A DNA stretch of 64,000 nt from Paludisphaera soli (GTDB lineage: Bacteria > Planctomycetota > Planctomycetia > Isosphaerales > Isosphaeraceae), in contig NZ_JAALJI010000018.1 in assembly GCF_011064595.1 (NCBI RefSeq), positions 62,001-126,000 of the forward strand, read 5' to 3'. A program made the position numbers and the translations under genes. Within the stretch, counting starts at the first letter, position 1, and each line of letters starts with the position of its first letter. Under the pieces are notes generated by a model that made no database searches, was not told where the DNA came from, and saw nothing but the letters and a program-made list of their open reading frames with translations. Below are positions 28,374 through 36,354 of this stretch, in pieces.

Positions 28374-29114
28374 ATGGCAGGACATTCCCACTCCGCGAAC
28401 ATCGCCCATCGCAAGGGCGCCGTCGACGCCAAGCGGGGCAAGCTCTTCAGCAAGCTCTGCCGCGCGATCTACGTGGCCGCCCGCAACGGCGGCGGCGACC
28501 CGGCCGCCAACCTCCGCCTTCGTTACGCGATCGACAAGGCCCGGCAGTTCTCCTGCCCCAAGGAGAACATCGAGCGTTCGATCAAGAAGGCCACCGGCGA
28601 GCTGGGCGCGGAGAACTTCGAAGAGGTGATGTACGAGGGCTACGGCCCCTCGGGCGTGGCCGTACTCTGCGAGGTCCTCACCGACAACCGCAACCGCACC
28701 GCCGGCGACCTGCGGCGGATCTTCGAGAACGCCGGCGGCAACCTCGGCGCCACCGGCTGCGTGAACTACCTGTTCACCTACAAGGGCCTCTTCCTCGTCG
28801 ACCCCAAGCACGTCGAGGAGGACGCCCTGATGGAAGTCGCCCTCGAAGCCGGCGCCGACGACGTCGAACTGGTCGAGAACTACTTCGAGGTCACCTGCGA
28901 CCCCAAGCAGTTCGACGTCGTCCAGAAGGCCCTCGAAGACGCCAAGATCCCCACCGAGAGCGCCGAGACCAGCTACATCCCCTCCACCTACGTCGACCTC
29001 GACGTCGACGCCGGTCGGAAGATGCTCAGGCTCCGCGACCTCCTCGACGAGAACGACGACGTCCAGAACGTCTACGCCAACGACAACATCCCCGAGGAAG
29101 TCCTCGCGGACTGA
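28374..29114 (+). CDS. YebC/PmpR-family protein (transcriptional regulator / translation factor type)
   Basis: 246 residues. The N-terminus MAGHSHSANIAHRKGAVDAK matches the strongly conserved start of the family, followed by RGKLFSKLCRAIYVAARNGG, ENIERSIKKATGE and YEGYGPSGVAVLCEVLTDNR. The last third (VEEDALMEVALEAGADDVE, IPTESAETSYIPSTYVDLD) is the usual end, so the gene is intact. Members were first described as DNA-binding regulators (PmpR) and more recently linked to relief of ribosome stalling at proline stretches; which applies here cannot be told. CGAGAGAGGAG lies upstream. Confidence 0.95.
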   Translation: MAGHSHSANIAHRKGAVDAKRGKLFSKLCRAIYVAARNGGGDPAANLRLRYAIDKARQFSCPKENIERSIKKATGELGAENFEEVMYEGYGPSGVAVLCEVLTDNRNRTAGDLRRIFENAGGNLGATGCVNYLFTYKGLFLVDPKHVEEDALMEVALEAGADDVELVENYFEVTCDPKQFDVVQKALEDAKIPTESAETSYIPSTYVDLDVDAGRKMLRLRDLLDENDDVQNVYANDNIPEEVLAD

Positions 29115-29512
29115 GGCCAGCCCGGACCTCCGCTCCCGGTCCTGAGTCGCCCGGAGGGAAGGTCAGCGGCGCCGTCGATCGTTGGCCCGTAGGGGGGGCG
29201 GCCTAGCCCCTCTCGCCAACCCCTCGTCACGGAGGGCAGGCCCGATCAGGATCGGGCGGACGAGACGTACAACCCGGCCAGGTGCGAGGCGCCGACCTCG
29301 GCGATCGCGCGGAGGGCGTCGGCCGAGAACCGGGGCGTGGCGGAGGCTCACGCGGTGAAGGCCGGGTCCTGCGGATCTGTCGTTGTCAGGGTCGGGGCCA
29401 GTCATCCTCCTACAATCCGTCCGTCTCCCCCGTCCGAAAGCGTTCACGAGTCGAGGAGAAAATTTATTTGTATATAAATACGTTGATTTTAGGAGCGGAG
29501 CCCTGATCGCCA
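29115..29512. other. Intergenic region with an AT-rich islet
   Basis: No gene supported. Bases 29458-29490 are strikingly AT-rich for this genome and include the inverted repeat TATTT-N6-AAATA (29465-29480). It is downstream of genes on both sides (yebC ends at 29114, the minus-strand gene at 29513), so it may hold their transcript ends or mark an insertion scar. Confidence 0.5.
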
Positions 29513-29884
29513 TTAGCCTTGTTTGGCGACTTCAGCAAAATGCCGAAGCCAGTCTTCGACCGCTTGCACGATCTCTGCCTTGGAGCGACTCTCCAACATC
29601 TTCAGTGGATTAGCCCAAGAGACTGACATCTTTGTGTCGTCGGGGGATTTCCGGATCGCGAGAAGGCGGAAGGTGCCATGAGGGTCGCCGTCGGGATACC
29701 ACCCGAGGTCGATAAGGACCGAATTCCGCCCATGTACCAGTTGGAGAAGGTCCTCGCCGAATCCAATTGAAGCATGATCGTCGGCTTCAAATCCGGATTC
29801 GGTATCAAGGAACATGTTCCATTGGATCTCCCAGCCGGTCGGAATCCGGAGCGGCTGGAGGGAGGGTTCCGGCATGACGGGCAT
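29513..29884 (-). CDS. Small cytoplasmic protein of unknown function
   Basis: 123 residues, no signal peptide. The sequence is Trp- and Asp-rich (GWEIQWNMFLDTESGFEADD, SVLIDLGWYPDGDPHGTFRL) with a final helix (RSKAEIVQAVEDWLRHFAEV). This layout resembles small immunity-protein-like families of polymorphic toxin systems, but no toxin lies next to it and the comparison is only an impression. GGAGGA is 7 bases before the chosen ATG; a second ATG three codons later is possible. Its GC content and third-position GC look lower than in neighbouring genes, hinting at recent acquisition. Confidence 0.75.
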   Translation of the reverse strand: MPVMPEPSLQPLRIPTGWEIQWNMFLDTESGFEADDHASIGFGEDLLQLVHGRNSVLIDLGWYPDGDPHGTFRLLAIRKSPDDTKMSVSWANPLKMLESRSKAEIVQAVEDWLRHFAEVAKQG

Positions 29885-30068
29885 CCTGCATTCCTCCGAT
29901 GCAAGTACAGGCTTGGCGGAAAGCCATCATACCCTCGACAGCAGCGAGGGAACGGCATCGCACTGCTGCGAACCCGGCGAGCACGCTCGCGGCTGCTGGG
30001 TCATCGATTCGATCCCGGGACGGTCTTGAAGCGCAGGCCGTCCCGATGATCTCCGAGGCCGGTTGAGG

Positions 30069-32075
30069 TCAGCGCACCCCCGCCGTGGAGACCTGGGAGA
30101 CGCCCAGCGTGGACGAGCCGCTGGGGCCCGGCCGGGCGAGCAGGCGGGGCAGCTCGACGTTCTCGAAGAACGCGTAGTTGGGCTGCTCGAACTTCTTGAC
30201 GTGGTCGGCCAGCGACTCGTTCGGGCCGAGATGGGCGATCTCGAAGTGCGGCAGCGTGGACGAGCCGGACTCCCACGCCGGTTTGCCCTGATACGTCATC
30301 TTGATCCGGCTGATCTGGGGGCGGACCTTGAAGGTGTCGGTCCGGAACCCCAGCCCCATCGTCCGGTAGGAGATCTCCTCCTCCTTGCCCGCCTCCACCG
30401 CCGGGAGCAGCACCAGGGCCGCGCCCGGCGCCACCTTCACCTGCATCGCGGCGAGCTTCGCCGTCAGGGACTCCACCACCTTGCCCCGTCGCGAGGCGTC
30501 GGGGACGGCCGAGGCGTCGATCGAGACGGTCGCCCCCGGGCGGAGGATGAAAAAGTTCGGGTCGGCCAGCGCCTGCTTGAGCGTCTGCAGGACGCTCGGC
30601 TGGGGGAGGCGGGCCGGCACCAGGGCGCCGGGCTGGTTGTGCCCCGCGCCCAGGAGGAACCAGCAGAGCCCGTCGCGGTCGCAGACGGCGGCCTCGGGCC
30701 CCTGGTACTCCCAGAGCTTGACCTGGCTCTCGACGTCGATCAGGTAGCGGCCGCCCGCCAGGAAATGCTCGTCGTCCACCCAGGCGGGGGGCTGGTCGGG
30801 GGTGACGGCGATCGGGTGGAGGGCGATCTCGCGCCGGAGCACGCCGTCCTCGGCGTTCCAGACGAACGCCTTGCCGGCCGTGATGCAGGCGAACTTCTTC
30901 CCCGAGGGGCTGAACCCGAAAGTCGGCCAGGGGGCGTGCTGGACCGGAAGGGGTTGGAGCGCGGCGACCTGGCCGGCCTCGACGTCGAGCAGGCCGACCT
31001 TGCCGTCGCCGGCGAACGCCAGGAACTTGCCGTCGGGCGAGAGGGCCGGCAGGCAGCCGTCGGCCACCGAGAGGGTCAGCGTGGGACGCACCGGCTCGGC
31101 GTCCCAGACCACGAGCTTGCCGCCCCCCACCGTCGCGAACCGATCCGGCCCGAGGAACGCGGCCCACTTCACGTCACGCGCCGGCCCCTGCACGTCGCCG
31201 TAGGGGGCCATGCGCCAGGCCCGCGTCGGCCCCTGGGGCGTCAGCTCCCACAACTCCAGCTTGTCGGCGTTGCCGAAGCCGAATTCGTCCTTGCGCATCA
31301 GAGCCCGGTCGCCGGCGTCGGAGAGCGCCACGGGCGACATGACGCCCTCGGCCTTCGCCACGCCCAGGGTCTTGCCGGCCTTGAGGTCGCAGAGGACCAG
31401 CCGAGTGACGCCGGGCTTGGGGTCGTCCAGCGTGTAACCGATCGCGGCGTGGGTGCCGGGCGCGTTCAGGACGTAGCCCTTGCGACGCTCGAAGAAGTTG
31501 GTCGTCCCGGGGATCGGCACGCCTCGGGGCCGCGCGGCGGCGGCGGCGGGATCGGATGGGGCGGCGGGCGCGATCGCGACCTTCCAGTCGCCGTCGGGAG
31601 GGAGTCCCGCGAGCTGGGCCGAGGACCAGTCGGGCTCGATCTCCTCGGGCTCGCCGCTGGTCGGGGCCGGGCGCTGACGCGGGCTCGCCGCGGTCGCTCG
31701 GGATGGCCGGGCCATCGCGCCGGGGCGGCCGGCGGGGGCCTTGGGCTGGAACGGATCGGCGGCTTCCTTGGGCTTGAACGGGTCCTCGTCGGCCAGCTTC
31801 TTCTGCTGCTCGGCGACGTAATTCCGGTCGGCCGAGCAGAGTCGATCCAGCAGGACCTGCATCTCCTTCCCGTCGGCCTTACGGAGGGTGACGTTCTCCC
31901 CCTCCACGCCGACGTACCGGGCCTCGATCTTGAACCGGCCGCTGACGTCCTTCCAGATGCGCAACTCGGGCTCGTCGGCCCGGACCGTCACCGGCGGGGC
32001 GAGGCCCGTCGCCAGCAGGAACGTGCAGCCGATCGCCCACCGCCGCCACGAACCCCAAGAGGGGAATCCGCGCAT
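30069..32075 (-). CDS. Secreted SHD1-domain protein with WD40-like repeats
   Basis: 668 residues. The signal peptide spans about 1-33 (WAIGCTFLLATGLAPPVTVRA). Residues ~36-95 match the SLA1 homology domain 1 (SHD1) common in planctomycetes: LRIWKDVSGRFKIEARYVGV, then VTLRKADGKEMQVLLDRLCSADRNYV. After a Pro-rich linker come beta-propeller-like segments similar to WD40 repeats (GDRALMRKDEFGFGNADKLE, LVVWDAEPVRPTLTLSVADG, CLPALSPDGKFLAFAGDGKV, FGFSPSGKKFACITAGKAFV). The C-terminal 200 residues are unassigned. A scaffold or binding role at the envelope is likely; no partner is evident. The gene stands alone on the minus strand. Confidence 0.9.
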   Translation of the reverse strand: MRGFPSWGSWRRWAIGCTFLLATGLAPPVTVRADEPELRIWKDVSGRFKIEARYVGVEGENVTLRKADGKEMQVLLDRLCSADRNYVAEQQKKLADEDPFKPKEAADPFQPKAPAGRPGAMARPSRATAASPRQRPAPTSGEPEEIEPDWSSAQLAGLPPDGDWKVAIAPAAPSDPAAAAARPRGVPIPGTTNFFERRKGYVLNAPGTHAAIGYTLDDPKPGVTRLVLCDLKAGKTLGVAKAEGVMSPVALSDAGDRALMRKDEFGFGNADKLELWELTPQGPTRAWRMAPYGDVQGPARDVKWAAFLGPDRFATVGGGKLVVWDAEPVRPTLTLSVADGCLPALSPDGKFLAFAGDGKVGLLDVEAGQVAALQPLPVQHAPWPTFGFSPSGKKFACITAGKAFVWNAEDGVLRREIALHPIAVTPDQPPAWVDDEHFLAGGRYLIDVESQVKLWEYQGPEAAVCDRDGLCWFLLGAGHNQPGALVPARLPQPSVLQTLKQALADPNFFILRPGATVSIDASAVPDASRRGKVVESLTAKLAAMQVKVAPGAALVLLPAVEAGKEEEISYRTMGLGFRTDTFKVRPQISRIKMTYQGKPAWESGSSTLPHFEIAHLGPNESLADHVKKFEQPNYAFFENVELPRLLARPGPSGSSTLGVSQVSTAGVR

Positions 32076-32220
32076 GACCAGGCCCCCGAGACGCGAAATG
32101 GAGAGACGCCCCGGCCGCGTCCCCGATCCGCGACGTGGGATCGAGGCGTGCCGAGGCGTCGAATCTATCGGGGCGGCGCGGGAGGTTCAAGCGTGCAACG
32201 TTGCGGGTTTCGCGGGGGCC

Positions 32221-33120
32221 TCACTTGCCGGCGTTGACCGTCGGCTGGGTGCCCCGGTCGGAGCAGAGGACGACGAGTAGGTTGCCGATCATGGCGGCCT
32301 TCTTGTCGTTGTCCAGCTCGACGATGTTGTGGTGAGAGAGCCGGTCCAGGGCCATCTCGACCATCCCCACCGCGCCCTCCACGATCATCGTCCGGGCGGC
32401 GATCACCGCCCCCGCCTGCTGGCGCTGGAGCATCGCGTGGGCGATCTCCTGGGCGTAGGCCAGGTGGCTGATGCGGGCCTCCAGCACCAGGACGCCCGCC
32501 TGCACGAGCCGCTCCTGGATCTCCGTCTTGAGGTGCTCGGCGACCTCCGCCGTGTGGCTCCGCAGGGCGATCTCGCCGTCGACGTGGGGGTCGTACGGGT
32601 AGTTCAGGGCCAGGTTCCGCAGCGCGGCCTCGCTCTGGACGTGGACGAAGTCGTTGTAGTCGTCGACGTGGAAGAGGGCCTCGGCCGTGTCGACGACCCG
32701 CCAGACGACGACCGCGGCGATCTCGATCGGGTTGCCGGCCAGGTCGTTGACCTTCAGCCGCTCGCTCTCGAAGTTCCGCACCCGCAGCGACACGCTGCGC
32801 TTGGTGAAGAACGGGTTGACCCATCGCAGCCCCGGCTCGCGGACCGTGCCGCGGTAGTCGCCGAAGAGCTGCAGCACCTTGGCCTCGTTCGGCCCCACCG
32901 TGAACAGCCCGATGAGCCCGAAGAAGAGGGCCACCCCCGCCGCCAGCGCCGGCACCACGAAGACGCCGTTCTCGGTGCCGATCGCCACGGCCAGGAACAG
33001 AAGCCCGGCCGCCAGCAAGGCCCCGAACCAGGAGAGCACGCTCATGCCCGACCGCGGCTCGACGAGCACCTCGCGCATCTGGATCGTCGCCTTGCCGGTA
33101 CCTTCCCAATCCGCATCCAT
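32221..33120 (-). CDS. SPFH-domain (stomatin/prohibitin-like) membrane protein
   Basis: 299 residues. Two hydrophobic segments at about 28-48 and 52-74 are followed by an SPFH/Band 7 domain: [76 protein letters not shown], then the helical stretch [20 protein letters not shown] and [20 protein letters not shown]. Such proteins form large membrane-associated rings that organise microdomains or protect proteases; the particular role is unknown. AGGAATTC precedes the ATG. No NfeD-like partner gene is next to it. Confidence 0.94.
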   Translation of the reverse strand: MDADWEGTGKATIQMREVLVEPRSGMSVLSWFGALLAAGLLFLAVAIGTENGVFVVPALAAGVALFFGLIGLFTVGPNEAKVLQLFGDYRGTVREPGLRWVNPFFTKRSVSLRVRNFESERLKVNDLAGNPIEIAAVVVWRVVDTAEALFHVDDYNDFVHVQSEAALRNLALNYPYDPHVDGEIALRSHTAEVAEHLKTEIQERLVQAGVLVLEARISHLAYAQEIAHAMLQRQQAGAVIAARTMIVEGAVGMVEMALDRLSHHNIVELDNDKKAAMIGNLLVVLCSDRGTQPTVNAGK

Positions 33121-33479
33121 CGTCGGAATTCCTGTTTGTTTCTGATGTTGGGTTGCGTCGTTCTCGCCCGTGTCTTCGCCAGGGACCCGGAATTATTGCC
33201 CGCAATGGGCGCGGGACGACGACGCGGCCGAAGAGGGGCGTCCCCTGTCTCGACGCGAAGGCCGGCGGCGGCCGCGCGGGAACGGATGGAGACCCGCCTC
33301 CGCCGCCGTCGCGGCCGGGCGCGGCCCGCCGTGGCGACGGCCGACGGTGGTCCGCCGCGCGAGTCGACGACCGGGTGCAGCTTCGTCCTGAGCCTTCGGA
33401 CCGGACCCTAACGGGGCCCCGGTCGGCGGAAGCGAAAATCGACCGTTTTTCACCCGTTTCGCAACGACAGGACGTCGAC
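33121..33479. other. Intergenic region, nothing recognised
   Basis: 359 bases between two minus-strand genes. Open frames on both strands read as Arg/Pro-rich shadows. Presumably contains the SPFH promoter, but no clear boxes were found. Confidence 0.4.
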
Positions 33480-33962
33480 TCAAGGTCGGTACTTCTCGTC
33501 GGGGCCCAGTTCCCGGACCAACTCGGCGAGGCAACCGACGAGCAGTTTCCATTGTTCGACGCCCGCGCCCGGAGGGTACTGGACCTTCGACGGCAAGTTC
33601 TTGTCGTGCTTCGTCTTCGTCTCGACCTTGATCAGCCGGTCCGGCCCCGTCAACGTCCAGGTCGCCCGGACGTTGTCCTTCGCCCGGACCTCGGGGCCCC
33701 GCATGAAACGGCGATCGATCTCCTCGTACTGCGCCGGCCACAACTCGACCGGCCCGCCTGCCGGTTTCCCGCCCGACCAGTGCGTGTGTCCAACGAACGC
33801 GAAATGGTCGTTCGAGGGGAGCATGAGCAGCGCGAAGATCTCCGCCCCCTCGGCCATCCGTCTCTCGTCGAACCCCAGCAGCCAGGCCATCTCCCTGGGG
33901 GTCTTTCCGAGGACCCATCGCTCCCTTGTTATGTAGCCCGTAACCAACTTGGTGTTCGTCAT
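33480..33962 (-). CDS. Hypothetical protein
   Basis: 160 residues, no signal peptide or membrane segment. The sequence has a mixed alpha/beta look (GYITRERWVLGKTPREMAW, DHFAFVGHTHWSGGKP, NVRATWTLTGPDRLIKVETK) and is richer in Lys, Asn and Met than the neighbours. No family recognised. The codon pattern supports a real gene. It stands alone between the SPFH gene and the DUF2071 gene, with gaps of ~360 and ~280 bases. Confidence 0.72.
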   Translation of the reverse strand: MTNTKLVTGYITRERWVLGKTPREMAWLLGFDERRMAEGAEIFALLMLPSNDHFAFVGHTHWSGGKPAGGPVELWPAQYEEIDRRFMRGPEVRAKDNVRATWTLTGPDRLIKVETKTKHDKNLPSKVQYPPGAGVEQWKLLVGCLAELVRELGPDEKYRP

Positions 33963-34241
33963 GGCTCCTCCCCCTTACAAAGTGGTGGAATCCATGCGTT
34001 CATGATTAGCCGGATTTCGTCCTAAAGCAAGGACCGAAGCCGGCCGGAGGGCCGCTCGCCGCTGGAGGATCCGGGGCGATGAGGATTCCGGCGGGGCCGG
34101 GCGACCTCGTCCCCCGCGCCCTCGGCGGCCGGGGCCGGGCCGGTCTGATCCGTCGACGTCAGGGACGCGACGTCGGTCGTCGATCGCGACCGGGACAAGC
34201 TGGCGAACGGGGGAAGCCGCGAATCGACCGCCGGGCCGGAT

Positions 34242-34982
34242 TCACCCCGCGGGGCGCAGCGGGAAGACGCGGACGCGCACCTCGCTCGCGTAATGGGCGA
34301 GGGGCGCGACGTCCGGACGCGGCAGCCCGGCGGCGGCGAGGAGGCACTCCTCCAGTCCGTCGACGCGGGCCGGCTGGAGCGGGTAGGGCGCGTGGTGGAC
34401 GCGGCCCGCGAGGAGCCGGCCCCGGTGGGTCGTGTAGAGGATGTAACGCTCGGCGAGGAAGTGTTCGAGCGTGCCGGGGGCCGAGGCTCGGGGCGTCCCC
34501 TTGGGGCGGTAAGCCAGGTCGCAGCCGGCGGGGGTCGGGCCCGGCCAGAGGCGTTCGGAGCGGTAGGCGATCCCTCCGGCGGCCCGGCTCAGGCCCATCC
34601 TGGCGAAATGGTAGGGCAGGCTCCAGAACCGCCGCGCCACCCGTACGGCGAGCGCGTTGGCGGCGTCCAGGCTGAAGAACCAGACGCCCGGATCGCGACC
34701 CTGGTGATGCACATAGGTGCGAACGTTGACCTCGTGAAACCGCGAGGTCCCCGGCACCGGCGGCGACCACGAAAAGCGGATCCCGGTCATCGTGAACGGG
34801 ACCAGGCCGACGTAGGCGACGCCCTCGTGCTCGTCGACCTCCAGAGCCTCGGGGATCAAGGGCCGGAGGACCGCCGCCGGGACGGGCCAGTGGAGGAACA
34901 GCAGGTCCGCCCAGCGCTGGCGCATCGAGGTGCGGCCGGCGGGGCGGAGGGTCGGGCCGATGCGGTCGATCGCGTCCGTCAT
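34242..34982 (-). CDS. DUF2071 (YqjF-like) protein
   Basis: 246 residues. The DUF2071 pattern is clear throughout: MRQRWADLLFLHWPVPAAVL near the start, then AYVGLVPFTMTGIRFSWSPP, FHEVNVRTYVHHQGRDPGVW, FFSLDAANALAVRVARRFWS, LPYHFARM and, near the end, LEHFLAERYILYTTHRGRLL and RVHHAPYPLQPARV. The family is a cytoplasmic acetoacetate decarboxylase-like beta-cone fold of unknown activity. The length matches the family. No operon partner is visible. Confidence 0.92.
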   Translation of the reverse strand: MTDAIDRIGPTLRPAGRTSMRQRWADLLFLHWPVPAAVLRPLIPEALEVDEHEGVAYVGLVPFTMTGIRFSWSPPVPGTSRFHEVNVRTYVHHQGRDPGVWFFSLDAANALAVRVARRFWSLPYHFARMGLSRAAGGIAYRSERLWPGPTPAGCDLAYRPKGTPRASAPGTLEHFLAERYILYTTHRGRLLAGRVHHAPYPLQPARVDGLEECLLAAAGLPRPDVAPLAHYASEVRVRVFPLRPAG

Positions 34983-35068
34983 GTCGCGGCTCCCCTTCGC
35001 CGTGAGGGCGAGGAGCCGAGTCTAGCGTGCCGCGGAGGGGCCGGCCATCCGTCTCTTTCGCGCGGCGA

Positions 35069-35100
35069 AAGGCCCGGCCCCATCGCGGGGGCCGGGCCTT
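35069..35100 (-). terminator. Strong hairpin after the PEP-CTERM gene
   Basis: A perfect 13-base stem (AAGGCCCGGCCCC with its complement) and 6-base loop lies 27 bases beyond the stop of the minus-strand PEP-CTERM gene. In that direction the stem ends in CCTTT, a short T-run only, so termination is probable rather than certain. Confidence 0.65.
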
Positions 35101-35126
35101 CGGTCGAGATCCGCTTGCGGCTTGGT

Positions 35127-35774
35127 TCAGGCGGTCGTGGCGCGGCGGCGACGGACGGCCCCGACGAGGCCGAGGGCGCCCGCCCCGAGGCCGAACATGG
35201 CGACCGAGGCCGGCTCGGGCACCGCGGGGGCGATCCCGCCGATGCGGAGCTGGCGGACGTCGTCGATCCCGCCGGGCGACGAGAAGCCGACGCTGCTGAT
35301 CCGCTCGCCGTTGATCGCCGTGATGGTGAAGAAGTTCTGCCCGTTGCCCAGGGCGAAAGCCGAGGACGTGTACTGCTCGGGGTTGTTGAAGGCGTCGAAG
35401 CCGTTGATCGTGAAGACCACGCTGCCGCTGCCGCTGAACAGGTTGAAGATCAGGCTGGTGAAGGTCGCACCGCCGGCGAGGTTGATGGAATCGAGCCCGA
35501 GCAGGTCGCCGGTCTCCGCCTCGACCCGAGCCTGGCCGCTCGAAGGCGACTCCAGGACCTGGGCGGCCGACGTGATGAACACGCCGGTGTTCGTCTGGTT
35601 GGTGACTCCGGTGATCGTGTTGCCGACCTCGCCGCTGGTCAGCAGCACGTTCTCGTCGACCTGGGGCACGTTCGCCTTGACGACGACGAAATCGGCCCGG
35701 GACAGCCCGGGGGCCGCTGCGAAGCCCAGCAGGGCGAGGGCCAGCGAGAGCACGGACAAGCGAGAAATCTTCAT
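35127..35774 (-). CDS. Secreted PEP-CTERM protein
   Basis: 215 residues. Signal peptide MKISRLSVLSLALALLGFAAAPGLSRA, then a beta-rich mature domain with Asn, Thr and Ser (GNTITGVTNQTNTGVFITSA, FTINGFDAFNNPEQYTSSAF, FFTITAINGERISSVGFSSP). The end is a canonical PEP-CTERM signal: VPEPAS near residue 185, a hydrophobic helix, then VRRRR. It is probably exported, processed by an exosortase-like enzyme and displayed in the extracellular matrix. The domain resembles planctomycete adhesin-like proteins without a named function. GGAGA lies 11 bases before the ATG. It is divergent from the metallophosphoesterase gene. Confidence 0.92.
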   Translation of the reverse strand: MKISRLSVLSLALALLGFAAAPGLSRADFVVVKANVPQVDENVLLTSGEVGNTITGVTNQTNTGVFITSAAQVLESPSSGQARVEAETGDLLGLDSINLAGGATFTSLIFNLFSGSGSVVFTINGFDAFNNPEQYTSSAFALGNGQNFFTITAINGERISSVGFSSPGGIDDVRQLRIGGIAPAVPEPASVAMFGLGAGALGLVGAVRRRRATTA

Positions 35775-36354
35775 AGGTGCCAGTTCTCCAATCGCAAATC
35801 GAAGGTGGTGGGGAAATCGACCGAAACTTCCTGGACCGAGCGCTTCGGAGTTCGACAAATCGTCCGCCTCGCGACCCCTGTCCGCCGAGCTCCCGAGCCG
35901 TCGCCCGGATCGGTCGTCCGATCCAAGGTCCGACATCCAACGGATCGCTCGGGTGAATCTGTGTTGAACGATAGCCGGGGCTCGGAGCCCTCGCCATCCG
36001 AGGATGAGCGAGAATCCGCCGGCCTTATCGAGGATCGGTCGGTTCCTCCGCAAGTTGATATTGGGCAGTAGTTTCGGCTGTGACTCCGGATGATTCGGGG
36101 ATCCCACGCGATGTTTTGTAGAGGCATCATGAGTTGTTCATGTCGACTTCGGTGAGCCCTGCGAGGCGGCCCCGCCGCGGATGGGGGTTTCGCGGAGCCC
36201 CCGGCCGTCCGGATCCCGCCGGACTCGCGACGCGGTCGAGGTCGGATCGCCCCCCGATTTTCTCCCACGCTTCGTGAAACCCTCTCGAAACGGGCCCATA
36301 ATGGACCGTCCGTCCCGACGCCAGCCTGGAACCCGCAGCCGGAGATCCGCCGTC
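35775..36354. other. Divergent intergenic region, no gene seen
   Basis: 580 bases between the PEP-CTERM gene and the metallophosphoesterase. The open frames crossing it are low-quality. It contains an AT-richer stretch near 36050-36140, the most likely place for promoters, but no boxes were convincing. Confidence 0.45.

Noticed and set aside
29163-29513. 116-residue minus-strand open frame after yebC
   Set aside because: Arg/Pro-rich composition, no ribosome-binding site or motif, and its N-terminus lies in the AT-rich islet.
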